Source: Thelephora terrestris (Eukaryota; Basidiomycota; Agaricomycetes; Thelephorales; Thelephoraceae). From it: a stretch of 64,000 nt of DNA. The stretch spans positions 310,001 to 374,000 of the forward strand of contig WIUZ02000007.1 of NCBI GenBank assembly GCA_015956445.1, given 5' to 3'. Below, one piece after another: positions 9,597 through 21,530 of this stretch. A program made the position numbers and the translations under genes. The notes beneath the pieces are model-generated. The model ran no database searches and had not been told where the DNA came from. It saw only the letters and a list, made by a program, of their open reading frames with translations. The number at the start of each line of letters is the position of its first letter. Within the stretch, counting starts at the first letter, position 1.

Positions 9597-12500
9597 ATGC
9601 AACCACATCTCCCTCCAGATCCCTTTGAAGCATTCCACTACCGCGGGCCACAGTCTCAGCATTCCAGTCAAAATCCTTTCAACCACCCCCTCCAACAGCC
9701 ACACACCCACTCTCCGAATTCGCTTAAGATCAAGCTGCCTCCCATGACGCGCAGTACCAGGGCGCATCCTGTTGTCGACTTCGATAAATCGGGATCAGAG
9801 TATCGTGAAAGCGACGGCGAAGACTATATGGATACCGGAGAGGCCCAACCCATGAAACCACCTTCACCAGTGGTCCAATACACGAGTAGTTCGAGAGGCA
9901 GGCGGTATGTTCGAAAGACCTACGTCGAGTCGGATCCGGAGGATGTCGACGCTGAGGGTGAGCTGGACATGGAAGTCCCAGTACAGGCCCCAAAGATGGA
10001 GCCTGGAGACGAGGATGATGACGGAGGCTTTCCTGGTTACCGTACCCGTTCCCGTGCTGCCGGAAACCTGAAAGGCTTCATTGCCAGTGAGGAGGACGAA
10101 GAAGATGTCGGAATCCGTACACGCTCCCGGCTCAGAAGACACGCTGCTGTCAGCGGTCCTCTGACTCGTAGTGGACGTACGAATCCCAACTCAAAATCTG
10201 CACGGAACAAGCTACCTCGCAAGGTGAAGAAATCAACTCAGAACGGCCAAGATGAAGACGTGTACATCCACAATTCCTCGTCGGAGTCCGGCGAACACGA
10301 CATCTCATTTGACAACGTCGTCACTTCCCCCGATCCAGAACCAAGACCTGGGTTAGGGGAGCATGAAGAAGAACAAGAGCAAGAACGTGGCGGATACGGT
10401 TTGCGCGCACGCGCAAAAAAGAACTACGACATTGTTAGCATGTTGGACAATATCACCGCTGCTCAGACCCAACCAACAAAGAAATCTCCCCGCAACAAGG
10501 GTCGTTCTGGCGGGAACAAATTCAAGGGTCCAGGTTGGAGTGCTACGGGTGCTCAGCTCGGTCAATGGATGGGTCTGGACGATTCGGTATGGTATTCCTC
10601 GCGCCATGGCCCTTCGATTCTCGTTCACTCTGGTTCCCCAGGATTCTGATGATCCTTCTCGAAACCTCCGTAACAAAGGTTTTGCTGCCGCTGCTTCGGG
10701 ATCAGGAGGAGTCTTTGCCGGAGGAAGCGGCCCAAATGGTCTCCTTGCTGGTGACCTCGGATCTGGTGGACCCTCTAATCTCGGTAAAGTTGGAAATGCT
10801 AGTGGGTTCCATTCCTGCCCGGTTACTATTCAAGCCTCATATATTCATCCCCTGTTTAGCCCTCGCAGATGCTGACCCCCTCGGCGTGAATCAGAACGTC
10901 ACTTTCGATGAAGTGGGTGGCCTTGACGATCGTAAGTTTATTGTATGCAACCTGGTGCTCCCGCTAAGCAGCCCCAAGATATCAACGCGTTGAAGGAAAT
11001 GACATTACTCCCACTGCTTTACCCCGAAGTTTTTCAAAGGTTCAATTTGACGCCGCCGCGAGGTGTTTTGTTCCATGGTCCACCCGGAACAGGCAAAACC
11101 CTGCTCGCCCGCGCACTCGCCGCGAGTTGTCGATCAAACGGAAAAGGAATTTGTAGGTCCTAACTTCCCTTTCCGGCAAGAACCCGAACCCTCAACGCAT
11201 ATTCTTCAGCCTTTTTCATGCGCAAGGGAGCGGATTGCTTGTCGAAGTGGGTCGGTGAAGCCGAGCGACAGCTTCGTCTGCTGTTTGAGGAAGCCCGAAA
11301 CTGCCAGCCGAGTATCATATTTTTTGATGAAATTGATGGCCTTGCGCCTGTCCGTTCTTCCAAGCAAGACCAGATTCACGCATCTATCGTTTCAACGCTC
11401 CTCGCTTTGATGGATGGTATGGATGGCCGAGGGCAAGTCGTCGTGATCGGCGCAACCAATCGACCTGATGCTGTCGACCCCGCACTGAGGCGCCCCGGAC
11501 GATTCGACAGAGAATTCTACTTCCCTTTGCCCGGGCAAGAAGCCAGGGAGAAAATCTTACGGATCATCACCAAGAAATGGCAAGGGTGGGAAGGAGAAGG
11601 AGGGGAGACACGCGTGAATGGATTGGCCGGATTGACCAAAGGCTACGGTGGTGCTGACCTGAGAGTTCGTTTTCATCTACAGGCGCGGTAGGCATTGCAT
11701 TGACGCGTCTTCTCCCATTTAGGCTTTGTGTACCGAAGCTGCTCTCAATGCCGTTCAAAGGAGGTACCCACAGATATACAAGTCCACGGACCGGCTGCTG
11801 TTGAAACCGGAGACTATCGACGTCCAATTACGAGATTTCATGATTTCAGTCAAAAGTAAGACCATCTAAATCGCTATTACACTCCCATGTTACTGAAAGC
11901 GATTTGATAGAATTGGTGCCTTCCTCGGCTCGGTCCTCCTCTTCGGCGGCCTCGCCTTTACCCTCACAACTCGTACCATTGCTCTCTCCTACATTCGAGG
12001 TTGCGAAGGAGGTTGTCGGTCGAGTGATGCCAGTAAGTAAGAAAAGGTCAGCACTGGAGGAGGCAGAGTGGGAAGATGAAGTCGATGAGCAGGGAGCATT
12101 TGATCGAGAGATGATGATGCAAAGTCTGTATTGGCGGTTCAATCTCGTTTCGATTGTCGCTGATATAAGCTTATACAGCGATGGAGAAACTCCGGGTGTA
12201 CCGCCCTCGGGTTGTACTCTACGGATCCCTTGGGATGGGACAAACCTTTGTCGCTGCTGCGGTCCTCCATCACCTGGAAGGATTTCACGTTCAGACACTC
12301 GACCTCGGCAGTTTACTGGGCGACTCGGCCAGGGTATGCAACGCACCCCTTTGCAGCTCTACCCAGTGCTGACCCTCTACAGACCGTGGAAGCAGGCATT
12401 GTTCAACTCTTCGTTGAGGCCAAACGCCATCAGCCTTCGGTGATCTACATTCCCTCACTCGCGAGTTGGTGTGCTACGGTCTCAGAAACGTCGAAGTCTA

Positions 12501-14477
12501 CTGTCAGAGCCATGCTCGATACACTGTCCCCTTCTGACCCAGTGTTACTTCTTGCCGTGGTCGATGGATCGTTCAAGAGTCTCCCTCGCGATGTGCGGGC
12601 CTGGTTCGGCCCGACGAAGGACAACCGGGTCGAAATAACGAAACCATCCGCTGAACAGCGCGATGAGTTCTTTGCCCCAGTCCTCGCAGACGCACGACGG
12701 CCGCCTAATCAATTCCCTGATGGCATCAAGCGCAGGCGACGAGTACTGGAGGAACTTCCAATCGCACCTCCTGTTGAGCCTAGGCAATTGACCGATGCGG
12801 AATTAGCTGTGCAGGAAGAGAGCGACCAGAGGGTGGTCACGTTGCTGAAATGGCGATTGGGACCGATCCTCACCGAGTTGAAGAGAAAGTTTAAGAGGTT
12901 CACCAAGAGGGCTGCAGTAGGTTCAGACCACCTGTTGACTGCTGCCATAATTCTGAGGTGATCTATAGGATGAATACGACCTCGATAGGCACAGAGAACA
13001 ACCCCAACCAGCCGTCGAGCAGCCTGCTGAGCCCCAGGTCCAGACTGTCACTACCCAGATAGACATTGTGGAGGTGCAGACTGCACCTGATAGCACTGTG
13101 GAGATTGTCGAACAACACCAGCAACAGGTACAGCAGACGATACCCGTCGACCCTCCGCAGGTAAACGGCCACGTAGTTGAGGGACAAGAACCTGTCACGG
13201 TCGTCGTCGAACAACCCCCACCTCTTCCACCTAAGCCTCGCCTCTATGATATGGATTTGGAACGTGTCCACATCGAGTTGTATCGGAACAAATATCTAAC
13301 TCCCTTCGACTTCCTTCAAGACATTCGGAAAATTGTACACAACGCCGAAGCCTGTGCTATCGATGACCTCGAACGACTGTACAAAGCCCAGGCGATGTTG
13401 ACCGCTACGGAAGTCAGCTTGAACGATTTCGATCAACCGTTCCGGCTGGAATGCGAGAGGATGGCTATCAGAGAGCGGAAGAGGAGGGAAGATAGGAAGA
13501 AGCAGCGGGAAAAGGAGAGGGCAGAGAAAGCGAAGGAGGCACAAGCTGCCGAAGCTGACCCGAACAACCCCTACGCCCCTGGGACGAGGCGCAGCGCTAG
13601 ACACAGCGGACAAGAACCCGAGGTTGCGATCACGGATCCACTGCAGCTGGAGAGGCGCTTGAAGAGGAGTCGTTCCGCAGAGGGGAACATGGCCGATGGT
13701 CGTCAATCTTCTGAGGAAGCTGGAAACGGCAGGACCCCGAAGAGGTCGCGCGTCGCGAGCGAAGACGAGCAACACGCTTCGCAGTCCCTCCTCCCCATTC
13801 CGTTTACGAAAAGCACCACCCCTAGCTCAGATGAGACGTTGCGGCCGCTTCAGCGTCCACAGTTGGCACATCCCTCCCCTCGAAGAATGGGTGGCTTCGA
13901 CCCCTCACTATTGAATCCTGCCCCTACTGCAGACGGGGTTGGGTCCCATTCAAACGGCACCCCCTCTGTATCAGCTCAGAATGGCGTAACTCCACCCCCG
14001 CCGTCCACCTTGTCATCTACTCCTACTCTCCAGCAGCACCGACTTGAGACTCCGAACCCATTCGTCGTCGACATCCAGCAGTCACAGATGGAGGTCCCGG
14101 CGGTCCCTGCTCAAGATCCTGTAGACCATCCGTCGCCTGGAGCAGGATCTGAGGAACGACGCGATGTCCTACACCCTGAAGGCGAACAGTCCGCGGAGCC
14201 ACCTGCGCCCGAGCCAATGGAAATTGCTCGAACCCCAACGCCTTTACCCGATTTCTACGTTGACGAACACAGTATGGAGCAACTGAAAGATTATTTGCGC
14301 GAGTCCACGGCCGAACTCAATATCGAAGAGCTGGAACAATTGCGAGCTACGTGCCTTGCTGCCGTTTGGCGTCACCGTTCGGAGTGGGACAGGACTACCC
14401 TCGTCGGCGAGCTTTTGTCGATAGCTAAGGAATTCGTACAGGAGGCCATTGCGGAGGATGATGAAATGAGTTCTTAG
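9597..14477 (+). CDS. YTA7: Yta7/Abo1/ATAD2-type chromatin AAA ATPase with bromodomain-like region
   Basis: Ten exons join exactly to 1,458 aa (first 9597-10586, last 12969-14477). The N-terminal third is acidic and low complexity, as usual in the family. AAA1 follows from [20 protein letters not shown], with Walker A GPPGTGKT, Walker [14 protein letters not shown] and sensor motif [20 protein letters not shown]. The second AAA module is degenerate: its P-loop reads GSLGMGQT, without the lysine. A bromodomain-like helical stretch ([20 protein letters not shown], about residues 1,050-1,120) precedes a basic coiled segment and a disordered tail. The Yta7/Abo1/ATAD2 family forms hexamers that bind and deposit or remove histone H3-H4 on chromatin. 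The start is the first ATG in the long acidic exon. Confidence 0.9.
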
Positions 14478-15529
14478 GCATACCTTCCCTTTCTTCTCTG
14501 TCCTGCCATTTTTATATTCTATGTCGCGTTTATGTCGGCGCCTTTACTCTGGATCTCGCCATGTAGCTATCTTGCTCCTCCCTTTCTTGTCACAGCTTTA
14601 TAACCTTATGCGTCAATAATAGTCATTATGGTTCACCATCTACTGTGGCGCCAGAGGTGGCCTAGGAACCCTTTCAGGAGAGATCCGCATATGTACTCTG
14701 GCGGACAGTTACTGGATTAACTCATCGAGTCACTAGTATATTCGCTGATAATTTTCAACGACTACATGTAGCGGTACACTATTCTGACGAAGTCTAGAGC
14801 TGAAGCCACGAGGGCTCCTCTCGATGGATATGGGGACAAGTCAGATGTCGCCAAGGGGACCGACCGATCCTCGTTCTGCTAATACATGACTAATTTCTAC
14901 AGAGATGTGATAAGAGAGTACGTTCAGCATGGCTATGCTTTTTGACGGGGAGAGCGAGGAGCAAGTAAAAGCGTTAAATCCGAGGGCGAGACATAATCAT
15001 GGCACCTCGGCGTTTCAATAGGACCAGTGTGAGGGGTATGTAGGCAGGAGAATGAGTGTGGTAACGGGTTCCTCGAAAGACAAAGCAATGGTAGGCGCAG
15101 AGACCGAAGGCAAGAGGTGAGAAACTGACCGGAGGAGGTGATGATGGGTTCCTTGAGAGATAGGGCAATAACGGACACAGAGAGGGAAGGCAAGAGGCAG
15201 GAAATGAAAATTTGGGATGCCACGGCGGTTATTCTTCGATAGATGCAGTGGTATCTCACTATATCGCGGAAATGGTACTCCCCCGCTCCGAGTTTGAGGC
15301 TGGGTTCCAGGGTAAATTCGTTAATGATCACAAGCAGTATAGATGAAAGGCGCGTGTGGTCCTGGATAACGAGCAATAGTACCTCGAAGACCGTCACGGC
15401 TCAACAGCATGGTTATGTGAGCCTCAAAAGCAAAAGCAGACGTGTTTCGCCGACTGAGGATATCGGAGGAGGAAGTCTCTTCGGCAGGGCCCGACCCCTT
15501 ACATTCCCACGATCGCCACCGTTCAGTCG
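14478..15529. other. Intergenic with an imperfect direct repeat
   Basis: No convincing gene is seen; a 154-codon minus-strand frame at 14933-15397 has no motif. The only structure noted is a diverged 63-nt direct repeat listed separately. The last few hundred bases presumably hold the promoter of the gene starting at 15530. Confidence 0.4.
15066..15208. repeat. Two-copy imperfect direct repeat, 80-nt period
   Basis: Copies at 15066-15128 and 15146-15208 both begin GGGTTCCT and share GGCAAGAGG near their ends, with many substitutions between. They look like an old tandem duplication in non-coding DNA. Confidence 0.6.
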
Positions 15530-18500
15530 ATGGATGACCTCTATGGGAACGCCTGGGGTGACCCACTAAACAACTATTCTAGTCAACCTTATCCGCTCCC
15601 CACTTGGAGTACCCAGGTTTCTTCTCCTAAACCACAATCTCCCGTAGAAGACGACCAGAACGACCCCCATGTAAGCGATGACGAACGCGAAGATCTTACA
15701 GCGGAGACAGAGTCTCGCGCCGGCGCTTCGGACGCGAGTTGGACGGCAGATGCTATCCCTTGGCCGGTGGAAGAGAACGAGGGCATCTTTAATTCTGCTT
15801 GGGTGTCTCCTAAGAGCGTGTGGAGCCCGGCGGAACAACCGCAGACAACTTCGGCACCGGGAGTTTCTGATGATATTTCACATATTTCTCTTCCCCTCGC
15901 TTCACCCACTCTTTCCGAAGAGCCCAACGAAGATTATACGACGCCCTCTGAACAGGCTCAAGACACCCCAGTCCAATCCAGGGCCCATAGTCCCGATCAG
16001 TTTGGTACATTCGAGTCGGGTACCGCTGACGCAACAAATTCTACAGAAGGTGGATGGGGTTCACCGAAGTACTCTAGGTTTGACGAATCTGTAGACCCGC
16101 CCAATGCTTGGGGTCAGCAGGATACGGCGAAGGCGCAAGATGCGGAGCCAGTGGACGAATGGGAGGCCGCCAGACAAATGAAAGAAAAGGTGGATAGGAG
16201 AGTGGTACGGACACAATCGGATTCTTTCGATTTCGACTTGCTAACCGTTTCCTTCAGCCCCCGGAAGTCATTGCAAGCATCATCGAAACCTTTGATCAAT
16301 TTTCCGAAACGATGTGGCAGGGACGTCCATCGAGTGATTCGCAAGTTCAAGAAGAGTGGCTGCAGAATTGGAGACGTGGTTTCGATGGTGTCGAAGGCCT
16401 GTAAGTGACATACTTCTCCTATTGCTCTCCGGTCCTAATCGCTGGTTTGCTCAGAAACACTGTCATCGACGCGCTTCTCCCGGAATATACATTCGCTCCC
16501 AGGGTCCCTTTCGCCAAATCAGCAACTGCCAAGGAGATGAACAGATCTTTGCGCCTTACAAGGCATTCGTCTATCACACGACTCAGTCCAATGGCGCACT
16601 TCATGCTTAGCAAAGGATCATCATCTGACTGGGAAGCAGCTGTCAAAAATCGCTCCGATGAGATACCGGATGACATGCCTATCGGGTGGCGGATAGTGGA
16701 GAGAAAGGAGGAGGCCTCGGCACCTGTTGAGGCCAAGAAGAGATCTAGTTTGTTTTCTTCCTTCTGGACTCGCCGTGAGGGTTCAACGACAAGCATTTCA
16801 AGCATCCCGGATACCAAGGCTCCACCCGCGCAGGATTCTCCAACGGAATCATCCCCCACCAACTCCTCTTTTACTGCTAAACGTGCAGCTACGCCTCCGA
16901 TAGTTCCGTTGAGGACAACTTCGCGATCACCAAGCCAGAGCTCCGAAGGACAGAGATCGCAGTCCGTATCTAGCAATACACCCACGAAGCCTCCATCCGT
17001 CCCACCAGTAATCACTGCCTCATTCTCCGCTTCATCGACAAACACAGCTTCATCTGCCACCTCGAGTCCCGTCGACTCAATCACTACTACGGATGGGCCT
17101 GCACAATCCGCCGTCTCGAGGTTTTTGAACCGTTTCTCTCGACCAAAGTCCACCGCTAGTAATAGCTCGATACCGTTGTCGTCTGAGGACCTCGATTTCC
17201 TCTCAGATGTCCCTGTGGTCAATGGTACCAGTCAGATAGGCGACGAGGATGATGACATGCCACTTTGGAAACAGAAGGCCATGATGGAGAGCAAACAGGG
17301 AGCGGTGCTTCCGACGCCTCTGACTGCCACACCTTTGAGAGCGGGAACACCAAATCGCCCACCCCCTCAGACTGTTGCGGAGGATGATTTTGATGCATTA
17401 TTCAATGCTCCCATTGTCCAACCCCAGAAAATTCCGCTGCAGACGCCTTCACGGCCTTCTTCCTCTGTCTCGCAGAGGGGAACCTTTCCCCCACCCAGTA
17501 CACCTCCTCAAACTGAAACACCGAGAAGCTTCACAATCCCCCTACGACCCCACACACCCTCGTTCCCTATCGTGCGGATGTCAGCCAAATCATCGACGTC
17601 GTCCTCCGGTCCTGTTCCCTTCCTGATCCCACCACCACCTTCAACTCCTTCCAGGTCTCCGACGCCCCAACCTTCAAGTAGGACAGTATCTCCGCCCATT
17701 GCCGCCTCTATTCCCACTTTATTACCACCGCCACGGCTGAAGCCCCCCGAGGCCACCCTCTTCGATGATGACGATGATGAGTTTTCTGACTTTCTGTCTT
17801 CAAGCCAACGGCCTCCTGTGGCAAATGGTACCAAACATCCCAACGCCCCCTCTTTTTCCGACCCGATGAAGGCAATAGGCTTGTTTGATTCGTCAAACTC
17901 CATCACCTCTTCAACGAGCCAACAACCGATCCTTCATACGTCGACTGGTTCAACTTCGTCGATGGCATCCCCCGTGAGCGATACCGCCGACGATGCTTGG
18001 GGTTTCGGCGAACTTGAAGATTCAAATTCAACCGCTGCGGATTCGAATCATGTATCATTGATCGCAGGAACTCCACCAACGAGTACCGCAGTAAACCAAC
18101 TCTCGGCTTCTCAAAAGTGGCTATCAAAACCCTCACCTCCTCCACCCCCGGTCCCCTCGAAATCGGGCTCTTCGACACCACCTTCTCTGACAACCAGTCC
18201 ACTGGGACCTCCCCCGAAACCACAACCGAGGCAACGGCTGCAGCCATTCAATTTCCCAGGTCCAGGCAAGAAACAACCACCTCACTCCCGATCCCATTCC
18301 AGAAGGGTGTCCGCCGAGGATCACTCACACACTATACAATTGATGAACAACGCTTCGAAGAGAGCCGCTTGGCCTGCCCCGTTGAGCCCACTGCCTGAGG
18401 TATTGGCTCCACCTCCTCCCCCGTCTTCTACGGTCAACTCCTCCATAACCACCCCTTCTTCCTCGAAAGCGCTGCTAGACATAAACGATGATGGTCCCTT

Positions 18501-18819
18501 CTCGCGGGCTCAGGAAAAATCTCTGCCACTGAACCCCGCGGTTTCGGTTATTGGGCCCTCAGAAGACGGAGGCGGAGTGAGTTTTTCCAGCACAGGATCT
18601 CGAGGGGGTGGAGGATTCTTTTCGATTCCTCCGCCACCTGGTTTTACCTCCCGCACCAGCACTGCGCCACCAGAGCCAGAACAGGAACAGTCGTTACTAG
18701 ACTTTGGTGATTTTGAGTCACCACGGACTGCTTCTATACCGAAACCCACACCGCCCATGGGCGACAAGTCGGGCGGGGGGTTATCGGCGCAGGATTTATC
18801 GTTTTTCGAAGGATTTTAG
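15530..18819 (+). CDS. Disordered Pro/Ser-rich protein with gamma-ear-type motifs; possible AP-1 accessory factor
   Basis: Three exons (15530-16201, 16258-16400, 16455-18819) join to 1,059 aa. Most is low-complexity Ser/Pro/Thr. A folded-looking block spans residues about 225-300: EVIASIIETFDQFSETMWQG, EEWLQNWRRGFDGVEGL, LLPEYTFAPRVPFAK. Elsewhere sit short acidic-aromatic motifs: DDDDEFSDFL, WGFGELED and, near the C-terminus, LLDFGDFE and SFFEGF. FGDF and FGEL fit the hydrophobic-G-[DEP]-hydrophobic consensus bound by gamma-adaptin and GGA ear domains. This, with the helical block, recalls AP-1 accessory proteins such as yeast Laa2, but I cannot confirm homology. No enzyme motif or membrane segment is visible. 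Confidence 0.6.
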
Positions 18820-19298
18820 TGTTCAAGGGCTTCCGTACTTGTCCCGGCTCCTTGTCCGGCTCGCAGTATTATGCGTCTGTTGTGGGAGTTTGACGTCAGG
18901 GAACTTGGGTGTTCTTACGATACGCTGTTTCCCTGTCTTCTACCACGTTCTGCGCAGTGTCTACGATCCCGGTTTCGTGCCTGGGTCCTTCCCGGACCAG
19001 GCCAGCTTTGCTTTCGCTCTCCTTGGCGCGGGCTTGCGTTAAGCAGCGTCTCGTAATTGTTTTAGCTTGTGTATACCAGGGCTTTCAGCCCCCGTTCCTC
19101 TTTGCGAACTATCACCTACTACTTTATATTCTTCTTTGAACTCTCTGGACGATGATTTTCAACTAACAATGCTTGGGTGGTATTCAAATCCAAATCAGCG
19201 CAACCTAAAATCATCCATCGCGGTGAGTCGAACCCCGTTACCAGGACCGTGTGAAGTTTGGCTAGGGAATCCACCCAGTACACTCTCCAGTGACCGCG
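18820..19298. other. Intergenic, no gene seen
   Basis: This stretch is T-rich, consistent with a 3' UTR of the preceding gene followed by the promoter of the acetyltransferase gene. No ORF with motif support and no clear RNA gene was found. Confidence 0.4.
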
Positions 19299-19874
19299 AT
19301 GGCAGAAAAGGCTATGGAAGTGAGGTACTTGTTCCATGAGGATGAAGACGCCACGGTCATATCGATCTTGCAGCTCTCTAACTCGATTTTCAACCCGGGG
19401 TCTGAATCTCACCATACCTCGTTGGAGGAGTGGAAGAGGAGGATATCCGACCCTGCCTCGAGTATCATCTATCTCGTACCTCAGCTCGGTGGCGGATCTT
19501 CAGCCTTACCCGGAGACGACGAACCTCCGCTTCCTCCTCGACCGGTGGCATTCCTGTTCGCACATCCGAGGTCTCACCCCGAACCTCTCAAAAATGGGTT
19601 CACTCAGAGTGTACATATCTGGTTCGCGGGAGTCTCAAAGGAATACAGAGGGAGGCGGTGTCTGGACACCGTGGTCGATGCTCTCGTCGAGCTCGAAAAA
19701 AAGCGACGGGGATCAGATCAATCCTCAATGTCGACGTTGACGGTTTGCACGACTCCATCCAGGTTTCCGTCGATGTGGAACTGGCTGAGGGCGAGACCAC
19801 AATGGGTCGCGGAGAAAGAATGGGACGGAGGGAAGGTGATGTTGAGTTGGACGGAGCAGTATATTGTTCAATGA
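19299..19874 (+). CDS. GNAT-family N-acetyltransferase-like protein
   Basis: A single uninterrupted exon of 191 aa beginning MAEKAMEVRYLFHEDEDATV. The central strand-loop-helix VHIWFAGVSKEYRGRRCLDT resembles GNAT motif A, where a V-x-x-x-x-R-G-x-G-like loop binds the acetyl-CoA pyrophosphate. Here the usual final glycine is replaced (RGRRC). The C-terminal strand (KVMLSWTEQYIV) is like the last beta strand of the fold. Substrate is unknown. An in-frame GTG at 19290 precedes the ATG and is not needed. Confidence 0.65.
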   Translation: MAEKAMEVRYLFHEDEDATVISILQLSNSIFNPGSESHHTSLEEWKRRISDPASSIIYLVPQLGGGSSALPGDDEPPLPPRPVAFLFAHPRSHPEPLKNGFTQSVHIWFAGVSKEYRGRRCLDTVVDALVELEKKRRGSDQSSMSTLTVCTTPSRFPSMWNWLRARPQWVAEKEWDGGKVMLSWTEQYIVQ

Positions 19875-20317
19875 CATTCACACTACGTTTGGTTTGGATG
19901 ATATGATTCACATTCGATCACGATGTAAGTTGTGTAGCGTACATATTGAGCCAGGGTTCGAACGTTCAAGAACAAAGCGGGTGCTTGAGGTCAGTACAGG
20001 TATCAACAGCCAGGGTCAGAACTTCCAGTTCAAGAAGAGTGTGAATCAGAGCACAAAAGGGAAACGGTTGATCTGACTTTCGTCGTTGATCCAGATACCG
20101 TCGAAGACAGAGACACATTCAGAGGGTGAGGTTTGTTTGAAGATCCGAGGAATAGAGCCGACAGGTGCGGGTCCTTCCTTGCGGGTTCGAGACCGATGAC
20201 TGTGAGCGCGATCGACTTTGCGAGAGTTGCGTCGAGAACTTCGAGCGTTGGAATCGAGATGGCTGATCGATGGTTCGTCGAAGTCAGTACTGTATCAGAG
20301 TACGCTGGTACGATTCG
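19875..20317. other. Intergenic between convergent genes
   Basis: Only short frames without motifs are present. It separates the acetyltransferase gene from the convergent gene ending at 20318 and probably holds both 3' UTRs. Confidence 0.4.
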
Positions 20318-21399
20318 TTACCTGGACTTCTGAGGGCCTGGGCCTCGGGGGTCTATACGACGATGGAGTTCTTCTCGCAGGAGGGGTACGAATGGTTTTT
20401 TTTTCTGAAACTTTTTAGCCTTCCGGTTGTCCCTAACGAGGGCAACAAGGTCTATCCGGGGGCAATCCTGGTCGAGTGAAACAGTGGCGACTGTCGCCGG
20501 GGCTCGGGAAATCTGTAAAGGTGGGGAGTGGGTGCGATCCTGTTTCGGTTGTTCACAGGTGTCATGTTGTATGAAGGAGTCGACTAGAGTGGTTTGGTGG
20601 GCCAGGCCAATTGAAGGAGGAGTAGTTGTCCTGGTAGACCCGTGCATATATGGCGACTTTTCAACCCGGCGATTGCGCGTTGGAGATCTAAGTGAAGCAG
20701 CCTGACCAGAAACTTTCCGAGGATCCGGAGGGACAGATAGACTGGGGACCTTTGCAGGTAGAGATGACTCAACAGTAAGGCCGTCGTGCATTGGCTCTGA
20801 CAGGTTATCCAGAGAGATGCGCCGTGTCTGGAGGCCTGTGCTACCAATGACAAAATTCCTCACAGGCACTAGTGCCCGGTCAACCTGTTGTGACATGACT
20901 TGGAGAACATAAGACGCGTGAAACACCTATCGGAAGTCAGAGAACTGGAACAATCGTCTATTTTACTCTCGTCGGGGCAACGTCAGTATCTTACCACGTT
21001 AGAATTCGCTCGCCAGCTGTAGTAAATAATGTAAAAAGTCGGATGAACGGTAATTTGTGGATGATCACGTACGTTTTCACCCAAGGGTCTCCTTCGTCCA
21101 ACCCAAACAGCCAGTCGACTCCGGCTACTTTCCCCACTGCCTCTCCAAATTGTGGAGACAGCGCACGGGGTGAGATGACCGTGCCACCGTTCATGGCTGA
21201 AAACGTGTGCAAAATTTGGACGCGATTGGCATTTGGCGAATCTGAGGACCGAGCCGTGAAAGAATACCAACACCAGATTGTTTCAATCCACGACGGGACC
21301 TTGGGACTGAAACACGCTTTAGGTCACCGAGGTATTAGCTGGGGTTTTTGGGATCCTGGACGATCGTGAGACCGCACCTATACCGTTGAAGTACGACAT
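20318..21399 (-). CDS. Unknown protein, divergent partner of the OB-fold gene
   Basis: A chain of exons can be read. An upstream exon from about 21323 gives VPSWIETIWCWYSFTARSSD and continues SAMNGGTVISPRALSPQFGE, GVDWLFGLDEGDPWVKT. It stops at a GTACGT donor near 21071. A very short exon (WRANSNV) follows, then a long final exon from about 20934 (FHASYVLQVMSQQVDRALVP) to the stop at 20318. The last third is basic and low complexity (NRKAKKFQKKKPF). A first exon starting at an ATG at 21399 is plausible, but its splice phase was not resolved. I do not recognise the family. The conserved-looking tryptophan-rich N-terminus argues for a real folded domain. Confidence 0.45.
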
Positions 21400-21530
21400 T
21401 CGTGGTAGTTCTGGTCAAGACGGTCGATCACATTCTTAGAGAATCCCTGACTCAAAAAAACGCGCGGATTCGTCCATCGCGAGTGTGATTTCGTGGGTGT
21501 CGATCGTCGTATCTTGTTCCACCAACGCCT
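21400..21530. promoter_or_regulatory. Likely shared promoter of the divergent pair
   Basis: If the minus-strand start is at 21399, only 131 bp separate it from the plus-strand start at 21531. The call rests on gene arrangement; no motif was identified. Confidence 0.3.

Noticed and set aside
14933-15397. 154-codon minus-strand frame in the gap
   Set aside because: Compositionally odd, covers the direct repeat, no homologous motif and no splice-supported extension.
16419-17222. 267-codon minus-strand frame
   Set aside because: Antisense to the Ser/Thr-rich exon of the 15530-18819 gene. Openness follows from codon bias, with no motif.
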